Positions 33,345 to 46,749 of a stretch of 64,000 nt of DNA are shown here, one piece after another. Positions within the stretch are counted from its first letter, which is position 1; every line of letters starts with the position of its first letter. This DNA is from Tanypteryx hageni (lineage: Eukaryota > Arthropoda > Insecta > Odonata > Petaluridae), in contig CM054116.1 in assembly GCA_028673005.1 (NCBI GenBank), positions 129,929,547 through 129,993,546 on the forward strand, written 5' to 3'. Made by a program: the position numbers and the translations under genes. The notes beneath the pieces are model-generated. The model had not been told where the DNA came from. It did no database searches and was given only the letters and a program-made list of their open reading frames with translations.

Positions 33345-34650
33345 GAAACGCCCGGCTACGATCGAGAAATATTTTTATTTTAAGTTGCAAACTATTTTTA
33401 TTATTTATTAATTGTGATAACTCTGCTCTTTAGCTCCGCTTCAAAAATCTTGATTTAATTATGATATTTTGTAAAAACCATATATATAAAATCTAGTTGA
33501 CATCCATTGAGTCAATTCCTTCCAAATCTATAGTTACTGAAAGAGTTAAATTTGTAATTGTGGCCCCCCTGTTTAGTTGATCCGGTCCAAATATGTTATT
33601 ATAGCTTTATATATGTGTACATAATAAATATTAAAATATGGTTAAAATCGATGCAGACAGTTCAACACAAACACTTATAAAAAGGAAGTTTTTAATACTT
33701 TCATTGTGGCAGCTCTAAATTCTATATCAATCCTAAAAATCTTGATGTTTTTATGTTGCACAACTCCTTCAGGCAAAATTTCATTGAAATCGGCTATGCC
33801 AATTCCTTCCAAATTCAAAATTACCGAAAAGTTTAACTTTGAAATTGTGGCACCCTTACTTAGTTAATCGGGTCGAAGTATGGCACTTTGGTCATGAATG
33901 TATGTGATAATTCTATATACCAAATTTGTTTGAATTCGGATATGCCAATTCCTTCCAAAATCATAATTACCGAAAAGATTAACTTTGCAATTGTGGCACC
34001 CCTACTTAGTTAATCGGGTCTAAGTATAGCATATTGACAATGAATTTCTGAGAAAATTCTATGTACCAAATTTGGTTTAATTCGGATGGACATTTCCTTC
34101 CAAAAGCATACCACAGAAATTTTTATTTTGCAATTGTGCTTGGTCTATCCGGTCCAAATATGTCATTTTGGTCATGTATTTATGTGAAGATTCTATGTAC
34201 ATACCAAATTAGTCTGAAATCGGTTCAGCGGAGTCTTTCCTGAAATATGCGTACAGGCAGACGGACATTGCCGAAATTTGAACCGACCGTTCCATGGGGA
34301 CCCCTCGAAGTCGTGAAATTTGGATCGGCGCTTAGATCACGATCCTTGACCCCACATACCGATATTATCCATTTTAGGCTCGAAAATGTCTCATCAAAAA
34401 ATTGATATTAGTGGGTAATTCATCAAAATCGGTCAATTGATTGCTGAGATATTTAAAAAAACCGGCATTTGGACCAACAATGGGGATCCTCAGGCCCCCG
34501 TGGGCCGATTTGAATAATTTTTGGCCTACAACTATAAGGATCAACTTGAATCTGCTGTCAAATTTTGAGGCTCCTAGGTTTATTTTCTGAGGAGTTACTG
34601 CTACCACAGGCAGACAGACAGACAAACATTTCATTTTCTTTTAGTTATAG
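33345..34650 (-). mobile_element. Helitron-like non-autonomous repeat, copy 2
   Basis: The left end reads GAAACGCCCGGCTACGATCG, the same GC-rich terminus (inverted) as at 3784-3806 and 48694. Inside are four diverged tandem units of about 147 bp (roughly 33520-34240), each with a CAATTCCTTCCAAA block, an AATTGTGGCACCC block and a TAATCGGGTC block. At the far end, CAGACAGACAGACAAACA near 34608 resembles the TTTGTCTGTTTGTTTGATC stretch of copy 3. There is no coding region. The CTAG end is not preserved here. Confidence 0.45.

Positions 34651-34697
<47 letters not shown>
34651..34697. repeat. (TA)n microsatellite
   Basis: About 47 bases of TA repeat between two repeat families. Confidence 0.95.
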
Positions 34698-34700
<3 letters not shown>

Positions 34701-35275
34701 CAATATTAGGAATATTATAGTTTATCCACATTGGGTTAATAATGTCACACATTTCCGCCAAATTTTAAATTTGTAGCACATTTAGAAGTGAAATAACATT
34801 TATCAAATTGATTAAATTTAAATAACTTTTAACGCCCGCAATAAGAATTTCATGGATACATTGAAATATTTATTCGTTTAAATAGACTAAACTCTAAATA
34901 AATTAAAAATTTCAGCTCTCTAACTTGCCCCGTAGTTAAGAATTTTTAACTGCCAAACAAATAAAAATATTTCTATTATCCCTATTTCGTTTTTTTTACA
35001 AATCCGACCACTAAAAAAATTTCAGCTCCGTAGAACATTCGGAAATACATAAACCTTGAAAATTTGTTTAAACAAATGCGAATTTTTAGCGGCCGCATTG
35101 TTGCACTTTTTCAAGATTTTCGTTTTTTCTAGTCGGTTTTGCATAAAGTCCTACCTAAGAAAAAATTTCGAATCTCCAGCTCATTTGGAAGTGCCTAAAC
35201 AGTAGTATCCTCCTATTTGTTGTGTATGTTATATTTTCCTCTGTAAGGAACGTCTATATATAATGATAAGAAGAC
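34698..35275 (+). repeat. dispersed repeat family F3, second locus
   Basis: Blocks match 5347-5580 (for example CGCCAAATTTTAAAT and GAAGTGAAATAA) and the ends of the 6.1-7.3 kb units (TTTTCGTTTTTTCTAG, CCTCTGTAAGGAACG). Divergence is high. No coding potential. Confidence 0.5.
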
Positions 35276-35634
35276 AGCGGAAAATAGGAGTAAATGGAGA
35301 ACCATGTTTAACCATGAATAATCACGTACCTGTCTACAGACTGACTAACAGACTACCTATGATGATTTTATAAATATATATATAATTAGCTAATTATTTT
35401 GCACAGTTTCAGATATTTGATCTTCAGGCAACGGTTCAAGAAAAAAGGGATTTCTTTAAAACGAAAGACGTTTTAGTGGCTCAGTGTGATGACTTGTATA
35501 AATTTTTCAGCTGCATATGTCCGTGAAACATTTATACTTATAAATGTCTTTAAATATAAAAACTTTTATCAAAATAAAAATAACTAAATCAAATAAACAT
35601 ATTTTACAAATAATTTTAGTGCATAATTTTTCTC

Positions 35635-36350
35635 TCCTTCTTCCTCCCTCTGCCTCCCTTTCTCCTTTCCCCTCTTCCACTTCCTCCGTCTCCCTCCCTC
35701 TCCCACTTTCCCTTTCCCACTTCCCCTCTCGCACTTTCCCTCCCCCACTTCCTCTTCTCCCACTGTCCCCCTTCCCCACTTCCCCTTCTCCCACTGCCCC
35801 CCTCTCCCACTTCCCCTCTCCCACATCCCCTCCCCCACTTCCCCTTCTCCCACTGCCCCCCTCTCCCACTTCCCCTCTCGCACTTCCTCTCTCCCACTTC
35901 CCCTTCTCCCACTGCCCCCCTCTCCAACTTCCCCTCTCTCACTTCCCCTCTCCCACTTCCCCTCTACCACTTCCCCTCTCCCACTTCCCCTCTCCCACTG
36001 CCCCCTCTCACACTTCCCCTCTCCAACTTCCCGTCTCCAACTTCGCCTCTCCCACTTCCCCTCTCCCACTTCCCCTCTCGCACTTCCCCTCTCCCACTTC
36101 CCCTCTCCCACTTCCTCTCTCGCACTTCCTCTCTCCCACCTCCCCTCTCCCACCTCCCCTCTCCCACCTCCCCTCTCCCACCTCCCCTCTCCCACTTCCC
36201 CTCTCCCACTTCCTCTCTCGCACTTCCTCTCTCCCACCTCCCCTCTCCCACCTCCCCGCTCCCACCTCCCCTCTCCCACTTCCACTCTCCCACTTCCCTC
36301 TCCCACTTCCCCTCTCCCACTTCCTCTCACCCACTTTCCCTTCCTCACTC
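35635..36350 (+). repeat. pyrimidine minisatellite, 14-bp unit
   Basis: More than 40 tandem copies of CCCCTCTCCCACTT with point variants (GCACTT, CCACCT). It produces frames up to 292 codons on the plus strand and 270 codons on the minus strand, all repetitive and not genes. The left part, 35635-35760, is less regular. Confidence 0.95.
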
Positions 36351-37464
36351 TCGCCATCTTTCGGCACTTCTCTCTTCCAACTTGGCAATATACCAATTTG
36401 GATTTTCCTTATGGGTAGTTAAATCGACGATACATTAATTGAAATTTTCTTTTAACAAAAGAATTAATGAGTTTCCATTACGTATTCCAATATAATATGC
36501 GTCCTGTCGCTAGAAGAGAGACAATGCGGTTTTTTCTTAAGACGAAAATTTTTCACCACAAAAAACGTAAAAATGTCGTGTTAAACAAATTTATTGACCA
36601 TTTTAATGCATATTTTAAAATCGATGATAGGAATGTGAATTTTCATACTTTAATTTTATGATGATTATGAGCAATTTTGAAACCCAGTCAAAAATGCCCC
36701 GCAGTCTCTCCATTAATCTAATGTAGAAACAAAAGTCTCTTGTATGTCCTGAATGGAATATGTTTTAAAATTTAATAGAATATTTTTGTTAATACTCTTA
36801 TGTTCACACAGAAACGATATCAGTCATTGTATTATGATTTTTTGAGTTTATTGCTTAATATATTTAATAGAAATTTGCTGGAGTAGTTTAAAGTAATTCT
36901 CCTGAAATTTCCGAAGTTTATCGATTATGGCGATGTTGTGAATACATCAGCACTTATGTCGGTCATTTCTAGCGGTAGAAGCCTTCTATATTAGGAGGTT
37001 TCTTATTGGGTTATATCAGGAACAGTTGAAATTCTTCAGTTCCATAGAAGTTATGCACACTGCGTAATTCCAGAGAAGGTTCATTTGAAGGCGTTCTTTA
37101 CGAAAGTATAAAAAATGAAATCCTTATGATCAGGTCATGTCCGTCCGCCTGTGTCATCTCCGAAAATACTCTGGGGATTTCCGCGAAATTTAGTATTTTG
37201 GACCTTTGGACCAATGAAATAAGAAGTTGGTACAAATGGCTCACTTAAACTAATAGGGAATGCCACTTTATTGGTGACAAAAAGATGAACTTTCTGGCAT
37301 ATCTCGTAAAATATGTCATGCCAAAAAATTCTTCAAAGAGATTGGGAAGGAACGTCACTGCAAATATTATATCACTGTTACTAGGAGGTTCGTTTTAAAT
37401 AATTTTTGTTTGCTTTTATTAATAACAAATAACTTGGGAATAATTTTTAGACGAGAAAAAAGTC
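36351..37464. other. gene-free AT-rich stretch
   Basis: Only short frames without recognised domains; nothing else seen. Confidence 0.5.
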
Positions 37465-37535
37465 TGCTACGACCGGGAATCGAACCCGGGTCTTCCACTT
37501 CCCGGGCGGATATTCTACCACTGAAATATAGTAGC
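37465..37535 (-). tRNA. tRNA-Gly-like gene with GGG anticodon loop
   Basis: A 71-base minus-strand sequence folds as a cloverleaf. The acceptor GCTACTA pairs with TCGTAGC (one mismatch). The D-arm TTTCAGTGGTAGAAT equals that of eukaryotic tRNA-Gly. The anticodon stem is TCCGC/GTGGA, and a perfect T-arm CCGGG-TTCGATT-CCCGG follows. A run of six T follows a few bases after the 3' end, as for RNA polymerase III termination. The 7-base anticodon loop is CCGGGAA: position 33 is C instead of the near-universal T and the anticodon would be GGG (Pro). It may be a tRNA-derived repeat or a recently altered gene, but boxes A and B look usable. Confidence 0.6.
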
Positions 37536-39218
37536 AGATCAATTTTGTCGTTTCTGAACGCGGATGTTTTCTTGGTTGGGACGGAACTAGCCAAGCCAGT
37601 ATCAAACTGCCCCAACGGATGTCTTCGAAGAAATACATCGAAGAAAACTCCTCCCTCTCAAATCTTCGGATCGCTTTATTCCATCAACAAATAACTTGAA
37701 AATAAACTGGTGAATCAAAATCTCAGTGTTTCCTTGGAGTTAACTCTGACAAATCGTTATGCAGCTTTAACACATTATACTAAACCATTACTAAACCAAA
37801 TCTGTCTTATGACACGATTACATAATTCATGTATGCACGCAAGATGCGTACATTATTCCGTTGCTCTTGTTTATACTTCATTTTGTCTCATAAGTCGTAT
37901 TGATCTTTAATATTAATTTACAAAAATTTTTAATCACTTCATTCTTATTTTTATTGATTGGATAAATTAGCGTTTCCGACTTTTCTTGGCTTAGCAATAA
38001 TAGATGAAAGTGGTACCGCATCACGCCTTTGGAGAGAATTAAGCAAAGATTACGGACCCACTCGAACTGTTCCGTGTGCTTCCAAGAAATTACTATTCTT
38101 GCATGCCGCCAACCTAAAGCTCTTTCATTCCGCCCCTGTCCTTATGGAGAACACAAATTCAGCTTCCAAGTTGACAATTTCTCTCGCACTCCTTTTCTCG
38201 ATTTCTCTCCAGAGGAGGAGTGAAGGAGGAAGATTTTCCTTCTCTCCCTCTCTTTATCTATCCTCCACTATTCCAATAAGGGTGGCCCATCTACGGAGCG
38301 CTGATCTAAGCAGGTTTCTCCCATTCACGGACGACATCCTGCCTCAAATCGAAAAATACCTTTTCACGCGAACGATATATACCTCCCAAATAGGAATCCC
38401 TCGGTTCAAAGCCTCTTATCCCAGGCCTCAGTTGCCATAAATGTTTAGGGAAAAAGTTAATTACGCGCTTATAATTTTGTCAGTTGAATGAAGTAATGTT
38501 ATTGGAACGTGAAATTTAATAGGCATTGAAAAGGACGTATCATCCGCTATCTTCCCATTGCAATATTCAAATTCAAAATGTATTTATTTCCGATAGACTT
38601 ACAGTATATTTTATATATAGATTACATAGTCAGTTTTTAGGCACATGTCTATTCGGAAAGACTAAAGCTAAAGCCCTCTTCAGGGCTGATACATTAACAT
38701 AGTTGCTTTTTTTCGTCTAACCATGTGGTAGTTTGGTCTCATCGCTTTCTCCGTGGAGATTGCCTGCCTTAAGAAAGAAGGGATACGCCGGAAAACCTTC
38801 CGTAGGCAGTCTGAATAGTTTTAATTACAGTTACAATAAATTAGATCCCAATGCGAGTTTTTGCTCATTTTATGAGCTAATATTAAACTGCTACAGATTT
38901 TGCTAATTTATGGATTGTTTTATAGTAAAATCATAGTGCGGACTCAAGGTTTTTTCATTTGAGAAGAGATAATTAATATATGGTTAAAATATATATTTAT
39001 TCATTCCTGAGCATAATATAGCTATTTATATATTTATTAGTATATTGCCCGTCATATGAAGGGGGAACTTAAAAATGAATAATAACAGCTGTAATTATTG
39101 AGTAAGAGCCGGTATAAAATTTACCAAAATAGAGATACGGGAGAATTTCTTTCTCATTCTTGTTTCCTCCAATGATGAGCTCCTTATCAAAAATGAAGTA
39201 ATAATGAATAAATAATAA
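37536..39218. other. stretch with one unassigned frame
   Basis: A 160-codon plus-strand frame at 37958-38440 has no recognised domain, and its middle lies in a C/T-rich patch. No other gene, repeat end or RNA is recognised. Confidence 0.4.
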
Positions 39219-39480
39219 TATTCCCTCCCTCCCTCTCTCTTTCCTTCCCTCTCTCTCCTTCCCTCTCTGCCACTCTTTTGTCTATCCTCCACCCTCTCTC
39301 ATTTCCTCCTGTCCTAATCCATAGCTCTCCCTCTTTTCCTCCGTCTCCCTCTTTATCTCTTTACTCCCGTCCTTTTTTTAATTATATACCTCCCTTACTC
39401 TCTATGTACCTTTCATTATATATCCCTTCCTTCCTATCTCCCTCCCCACATTCCCCTCTCTCTTACTCTACATCTATATA
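39219..39480 (+). repeat. polypyrimidine tract
   Basis: C/T-rich low-complexity sequence (CCCTCCCTCTCT units). Frames on it are compositional. Confidence 0.8.
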
Positions 39481-42179
39481 GTCGTATAGATAAGCAAATG
39501 AATCCAAACTAAATCCCAGTCCCATTAGGATTACGTAATTTCGCGAAAAATCCTACGGTAATTTAAATCAATCTATACACTCGTATATATTACACGTATG
39601 TGGATTGAGAAAACAATTTATTCTCGAAGTTTAACAATGATGTGGTCGGCAAGGCAACATCTCGTTTAAAAGCCGATATTTTCCCAAAATATGTGATTTA
39701 AATGTTTCATATGATAGATTTCGAACGGTAGGCGAAAAAATTAATAGAATAAGAAATTTGATTAATTTTCCTAAAGCATAGTTTAAATTTAAAGGTTGTA
39801 CGTCAATTATATCTAATTAAAATTTCCAAAAGAATAAAAACCTGCACTTTAAGAAGTCGCTTTTTAGGTGTTATATTACGCGAAATCGAAATCGCCCCCC
39901 CTGTAGTCGACCCCGTGTCTTTTTTTAACACAATATAATGACCTTTTAACCTAATGCAAAAAATTTAAATTTTTCATATTTGCTAGTATATTAATAAACT
40001 TTAAAGAAGCTAAAACAAATCAAGGACATGTAAATAAAATCTTGCATTCCATCACATTCATCAAAATAAGAAGGCGAACACAATTTAATGACTTTTTTGT
40101 GAATGTTTGTTGTAAGCTAAGAACTTGATATTTGGTTCCAGCATTTCATAAGGTTCATTCTGTTCTATGAAAAAGCTCGTGACTTGTTTTCGCAAAACTA
40201 AAAGATTTTCTAGTATTTGACCTTGTGGCAACCAGCTCACTTAATGGTTTGGAAGATCTACACTAAATGTTTCATCGTCATATTGAAGCATGGTGCGAAA
40301 CTGGCGATGCCGTGAAGCATTTGCTCGAATGTAGTTCACAATACCAATAACTATACGTAATGTGTCATTTAAAACAAGATTTGGCGCAAAGATTCTGTTG
40401 ATGCAAAATACATATCTTTAGTTTGTTCTTTCGGTAACTTTCATGCTAAAATCATATATGAGTTTGAATATGTTTAGACAAGTATGCAAAAGGCCGCACT
40501 GAGTATCACAAAAGGTCGCCGGTTCCCCACCTCTGCCCTATGCTCTAAATCGGAATCAATGCATTTGCAGGAAGAATCCACTCACACGGCGAATTCAAAG
40601 TAGAAAAATCCATCTCAAATCATGAATTGGAATAAACTCGGTCTAAGTTAATTCATATTATTAGAATACTCTCAATCGCGATACTATCAGTTATCTCTTA
40701 ACTTTCAACTTTTTTATTTTTCACTTAATAACGTCCAAAGTGATATCGAATTAAAATATCATTCTTACATATTTCAACTAATCATCATCAAGTGAAGGAG
40801 AATTGTCTCTAAACTTCTTTGTAACAAGTGAAATCGATTCACATATACTATTCTGAAACAAAAGTATAATCTTCATGTAAACCTAATTTAATGCAAATCA
40901 TAACAGCTCCAAATATGGAAGTTAACGCCGACTATATTTATTGGAAGAAAATATTGACAAATTCTGTTGAAGTTCACTGGAGGAACGTCATCGCAATACT
41001 ATGTTACGCCTTCTATAGTTTCGTATTGCTATAGTGTTTAAATATCGTCTTATTTTTTATATAATAATCTACACGGATTCGAAATTTCAATTCAACGAAT
41101 GTAATTTTTTCAGGCGTAAGGGTGAAATTGTTTAGAGTTCTCAGCTTAATTGCATCATACTTCAAAATTCAAACAAAAATGTGCTACACTCCGAGAGGAG
41201 CGGATGGACTGAGCCCACTTCAGTATGTTAATGTTTATAGTTTGATTTTGATTTACTATAAAAACATACCGCTAACGAATACTGCATCACGAAGACTTCT
41301 TTTATTTAAATTAGGATGTACAAAATGCATTATCCGAATTTTTTGCGTAAAGGAGGGGGTAAACGGTAAAACATTACCGAGAAATTGAATCGGGTTCAGA
41401 GGCAAAACCTAATGTTTAGTTCATCGAAGAGACGTCACATTTTGCCATTAGGTCGATCGCCCATAAAATGCTCCCTGTGGAGACGTATCGATGGATGTCT
41501 ACTGGAGAGCTTTGTTCCCCCAAAATAAAGAAGTAAAAAAATTGATGCGAGCGCGACAAGTGCGCTGCTGCCACAAGAAAGACGACGGATGACTACTTTT
41601 TTCCGTGGTTTGGAACGTGAATCCTCTGCAAAACCTCCGAACCTCTCCCAAATGACTTGCTCATTACGACCGCTTCGTGACCTCTATTCTACTGTTCATG
41701 TCGCTTAAAGTCACGCGTTCTAACCGCGAAGGCGCCGCCTTCTCATTTGGCCAGCTAATTTGTGCTTGCGGTGGTTCCGGCCAACCAATTCACGGCTGTC
41801 CTGGACGGTGTTCACCTCCGATCGCGAATTCGGTGGCCCTCGAAAGAGATAAGTCAACTATCAGACTGTCATGGAATTATCCAAGTTAACATTTGAGCTG
41901 CGGTTGATGCCAAATATCCGTTGGCAAGAGAATCGCCTATTCGATCGATTCACTGAAAATCTCAGTCGAAAAGTGGTTTAAATAACATAAAATCCGATCA
42001 GCTGATAGGAAGAGGTCTTAATGATCAAATGTGCCTGTCCGGCACCTATCTCCATTATCCACTGCCTTCCCGGCGCCACCACGTTGCCATCTAAGTCCTC
42101 TTGCTGCTCTCCGTTGTCCCATCTTGCCGTTTCGTCCTCCCGATTCGCATTCTCGCTCGTCCACTGGAAGTACTTCCAC
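39481..42179. other. gene-free stretch
   Basis: AT-rich as far as about 41400, then more balanced sequence. Short frames without domains; no repeat ends or RNA genes recognised. Confidence 0.5.
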
Positions 42180-42475
42180 AAGGCAACCTTCTGGTCTCGT
42201 CTCTCCGCATCTATTACCTTCTCTCTCTCTCTGTCTACTGCTTCTTTCATTCTCCGTCTTCTCCTGCTCTCCCTTCTTCTTCTACTTCCTCCATCTCCTT
42301 CTTTACTCCTTTTCACCACTCACTCATATCCTTCCTCCTCTTCTTCGTCCTCCTCCTCCCCTTCCTGTGTCTCCTCCTCTTACTCCTCCCATTCCTACTT
42401 TCCTTTCTCCTCCTCCCCTCCCTTTCCCTCTTCCACCTCCTCTCTCTCATCTTCGCCTTCGCCTACTCCTAGATT
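42180..42475 (+). repeat. polypyrimidine tract
   Basis: C/T-rich tract with CTCCTCCTC-type units giving overlapping frames of 113-164 codons that are not credible genes. Confidence 0.8.
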
Positions 42476-45400
42476 CTTTCTCGGTAGTGACCATCTCAAA
42501 CTTTTGCTAGCGTAGCGCAGCTATAATGCCATTTTTTATCGTCTGATTTTATTAAAAGTTTAATATCATAAACGATATTTTGACCAAATTATTTAGCTAT
42601 ATTTAAATTGTTTGGAAAATAAAGCGACATTGTTATATATCACCAGTTTATGAGATGCTGAGTTAATTAATTGTATCTAAATAATTTTTAGGATTATAAC
42701 GCCAATGAGTAAGCATGCGTAGCGACTTTTGTTTTATTCCGAAGCTGAAGGGTTATCAAATAGAACCGCCATTTTATTTTCTTCTCGTGTAACGAAGGCT
42801 GCGTGAATCCAAGGGGCAGAAGGTGTTTCATCTCCAATTGTCCCACCATCCCATCGGTCTCATCGGGGCCGATGCCTTCACTTCGTGGAAAAGATAGAAT
42901 AAAGAGAATCTTCGAATATCCGTTACGCCGGGCTCTATGCTTTTTGGTAGTATGTTTCTATTTATTTGAGAATCTATTTTTTCGGAGATAGTACATATTT
43001 TGTTTACCAAAAAAAGCGGATGTTCGATTATATATTTACTCACTGTAAACTAATCATCAGTTATATCAGATAAATTGTTACAATAAGTATATTTTTTAAA
43101 TTAATCGATCAATATAAAATAAATCATGTTAATTAGCCTATCAATGAAAATTTATTTCACCTTGAAAAATAACTGATAGTTATATTTTTATGACGTTTTT
43201 GATAACAAAATTTTTGCCTAAAAAAACAGAAAACTTTTTATTTCAATAAAAAAGTTATCTAAAACATAATGAAATACATATGAATAATTCTATTCTAATA
43301 TATTACCGTCGTTTATGTACATCACCGATTTGCAGATTATCTTGATCAGATTCAGCGCTTTATTATTTATTAAAAATAATAAATTACGATCAGTTTTCAC
43401 GAAATTATATTTCTCAAACCTTAGTTTCCATGACACCTCCCAATGATGCATCGTCGCCATTTTCCGATCCTGCGCTTTATCCTTCTCGCTTTGAAGGCGC
43501 ACCGCCGCCATGTTTTTGTCATTCTCGCGGCGCCTGATTTGCCGCAAAGACCGCAAAGAGATCGCAGTCATTGGGATATAAATCGAGAGGGGAGGTGGCG
43601 GAAGGGCTGATAATTGAACATCGCTATGCGTGCGATCCCACACAGAGAACCGCAACCTTGCGATTTGAGCATACCACAGTGGCCAACTACAAATTGGACC
43701 CTGGTCTAAAAAAACATAGCTATTGATGGCTCTCCTATTCCTTCCATTGGTCTCAGAGGAAAAGAGGGGGCGAGAGAGGAATAGAGAAGGGTTCACAGTT
43801 TAGTGATTCCGAAACCCAAGAGTGTGCTCTGTGTGCACAGTTGCTTATCTTAGCCGAGAACGCGGTCTCTTCTGCGTTTAATGTCGGCAAGGCAAACACA
43901 ATTTTTCTTCCTCTCAGTTGGAAATTTGCATAATCAATCCTGATGAAATATTTCTTATTGATTTAGTATGTTAATGATACATTTATTCTAGAAACCCTTA
44001 TATTGTGATATCCTTATTGAACGCTTGAAAAACTGCCAGTACAAATCGTATAGGTGGCTATCAACCTTTTAGAGGAATCCACCTTCACTTTCATTTTTCA
44101 TTGTAACCTACTTGCTAACCTCAATTTTTGCTTAATACTTTACATATCGCATACCTTAAACTATACTCACTAATTTTTGATAAACCTCAATGAATGTCAT
44201 CAACTAAAGTGCGGATTTACTGATTATTATTCTTCCGCTATTACTATATTCAGTAATTGGTAGTTCATCCAATACAAATTATTCGCTAAGTCTTTTTTCT
44301 TCTACTCTATATTTAATGCCACAAATCCTCTGAATATCATTTTATGTGCAATATGCAACCCTAAAGTCATGTTTTATTCTTCAGAAATATGAAACATTTG
44401 AGCTCGTCCATTTTAGCTCCGTCCTAAATGGTTACATATTTCATTTTCTGATCATTTTCCAAATATTCAAGATGTCCTCCATTCCAAGTGATTTATATAT
44501 TTACACAATATTCTTTTTTGTCGCTCAATTTGATGTAATTTATGCATCGTGGCATAGAGGCTGATGTGTCACTATACACAATCCATCCTAAGAACACGCT
44601 GTCGCTAAAAGGTTGAGCTACGCTTGTGTATCATTCACTGAAATATGGTTACCAATGGGCGAATTACTTGAGTTGGTTCCTCTGGCAATTTTCTGCAACT
44701 TAGTCCTCTATTTTGCAATGAGTATTGCCTTCCGGGTATTTTTTTGAGTAGAAACAGTACAGAACTTTCCAATAACTAGGTTTACCTAACTTTGAAGAAA
44801 TTTTCCGTGTTCCTTTATAAATCATAGATCACTAAAAATTATAACACTTTTAGCAGTAAAGGAATTAATGAAAATCATTTCCTTAATAGTTTATTTTCCG
44901 AATTTTATTTAGTTTTCTTCATAATATTCAACATTTTATCTTACTTTTTTCGTGGCTCAACTATAGTTTCATCTCGGACCATAATCCATTCACAGCGTTG
45001 AAAAAACGCTGTCTTAGAGTACACTTGGTTTGCCATCTAAAATATCAAAATACTATCAAGTGTAACATCGCTATGAGTTAATGACCCAAAGAGTGCGTTT
45101 TGATATATTAACATAGCAATAATAACACACTCCTTCATGATAATATTTAAAATATATTTGTAACGGAAAGGATCATTGAGTTTACGATTTCTATGCTGTT
45201 GATATTAAACCAAATTATGAGCTCGTGTAATATTTAATGGCAAATTGTTTCAGTTAAACAGAGTAATTTTAGGGCTCATCATTATATTAACTAAGTAGTG
45301 GAATGAATACCTTCTTAAAAACTAAGGCAGTAGAGGAATATATAAACTCCTTGAATGTAAATATGGACCAATGAGAAATAGGTTAATTAGCACAAAATAG

Positions 45401-45504
45401 CCGTCTGATTATTGCACCAATCCATATCAGCAGCGGCGCATTATGATATTTGGGGGCCCTAAGCGCTAGTTTAAGTTGAGGCCCTTTTTTACTTTCTCCA
45501 TATA
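42476..45504. other. gene-free stretch with one unassigned frame
   Basis: A 168-codon minus-strand frame at 43290-43796 overlaps a GC-richer patch (43440-43800) and has no recognised domain. The remainder is AT-rich with nothing identified. Confidence 0.4.
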
Positions 45505-45920
45505 CGTAGTATAGGGGAAAGTATTGTATTCATGATAAAAATCGACTTCGAGATTTCAACGGAAATACATGTTTTGAGGTCCCCTGAATACGTTTTGACC
45601 ATTTTCTCGATGATGTGTGTGTGTGCGTGTGTATATATATTTGATGGGTGCTCCAACTCAAAAACTATTAATCAGGTCAACGCGAAGTTTTATATCTAAC
45701 ATTTTTATAAAAGTCAATAGAACTGATTAGTTTAGGGTAAAAATCGGTCAACCGGAAGTGGGTGTTTACTCATGCCACTTATCCGTTATTTTGAAATATT
45801 TGCTTTAATATTTGATACGTAAAAATGTATTGAAATAAAAGTGGTAGAAAATTTAATTTTCTACAATCTTTGTTTGAAACATTTTTCCATATAATGCATC
45901 GTTTAAGAGATATCTTAATG
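45505..45920 (+). repeat. dispersed repeat family F1, single copy
   Basis: Matches 11295-11600 and 50762-51165 through blocks such as ACCATTTTCTCGATGATGTG, CTCAAAAACTATTAAT and GGTCAACCGGAAGTGGGT. There is a GTGTGTGC microsatellite inside. No coding potential; class unknown. Confidence 0.7.
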
Positions 45921-46749
45921 GGGCAGGATTTCGATCAGTGGATAATGGAAGAGAGAGATATAGAATAAAAGTCAGAGAAAAAGACAAAATGGTTTAAAGC
46001 GAATCTCTTGCATGAAAAACGCTCCGCAACAGATGATGTATCGATCAGATTGGGTTAGAACCTCCGTTCTGTAACCATCCGCAAGTTATTGCTGTCATAG
46101 CAGGTGGACATATCACAAGGCGAAAAGCGGAGCCTTATCGGTGAAGGGAAAGTTTTGAAACTTGAACATTCAACTAAAATATTTTAGACAATATCTAAAA
46201 TATTAAAGAGGGAATTCAGAAATGGAAAACATCAAATGCAAAAGGAAAATAGTAAATTTTGTTTAAATAATCAGTTGAAGACAATTTAACTGTTTAAAGA
46301 TATCCAACGTAGAATTTAGCTCCATTCATTCTTATGCATCACTGCCAACACATATTAGATGAATTCATGTGAGCATAACGGGAATTAACGAGCACCAGTT
46401 TGATGTAAAACAATTTCAGAAAATAATAGCAAAAATCGTTTTAATGACGGCTTTATGCATTTTTAATTTTATGTATGCTTATTCTCAACTCAAGAACATA
46501 TGACACACTGCCGCTGGAAATGGTTTTCTACATCGTCCTGAAATAACCTCCAGATTTTTCATCCCCATCCTTTGTACAAAGCGAAGCTTTTTTGCGACAG
46601 TTTTATAAAAAGTCGTCCGAACTGAGAAGGTAGGACGATCGCTCCGAACAAACAAACCGGCATTCCAACGAGGATACCGCCGGCGCATTAATATAAAAAC
46701 TGTTTAAGAGAGCAGCGTTCTTATTGCGATGCAAGATGGAAAACCGCCA
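45921..46749. other. gene-free stretch
   Basis: AT-rich sequence without recognised features. Confidence 0.5.

Noticed and set aside
35544..36422. 292-codon plus-strand and 270-codon minus-strand frames
   Set aside because: Both are readings of the 14-bp pyrimidine minisatellite, with repetitive SHFPSPTSPLPLPL-type content.
42021..42515. Frames of 164, 159 and 123 codons in three plus-strand phases
   Set aside because: Three open phases over one tract show the openness comes from C/T composition, not coding.
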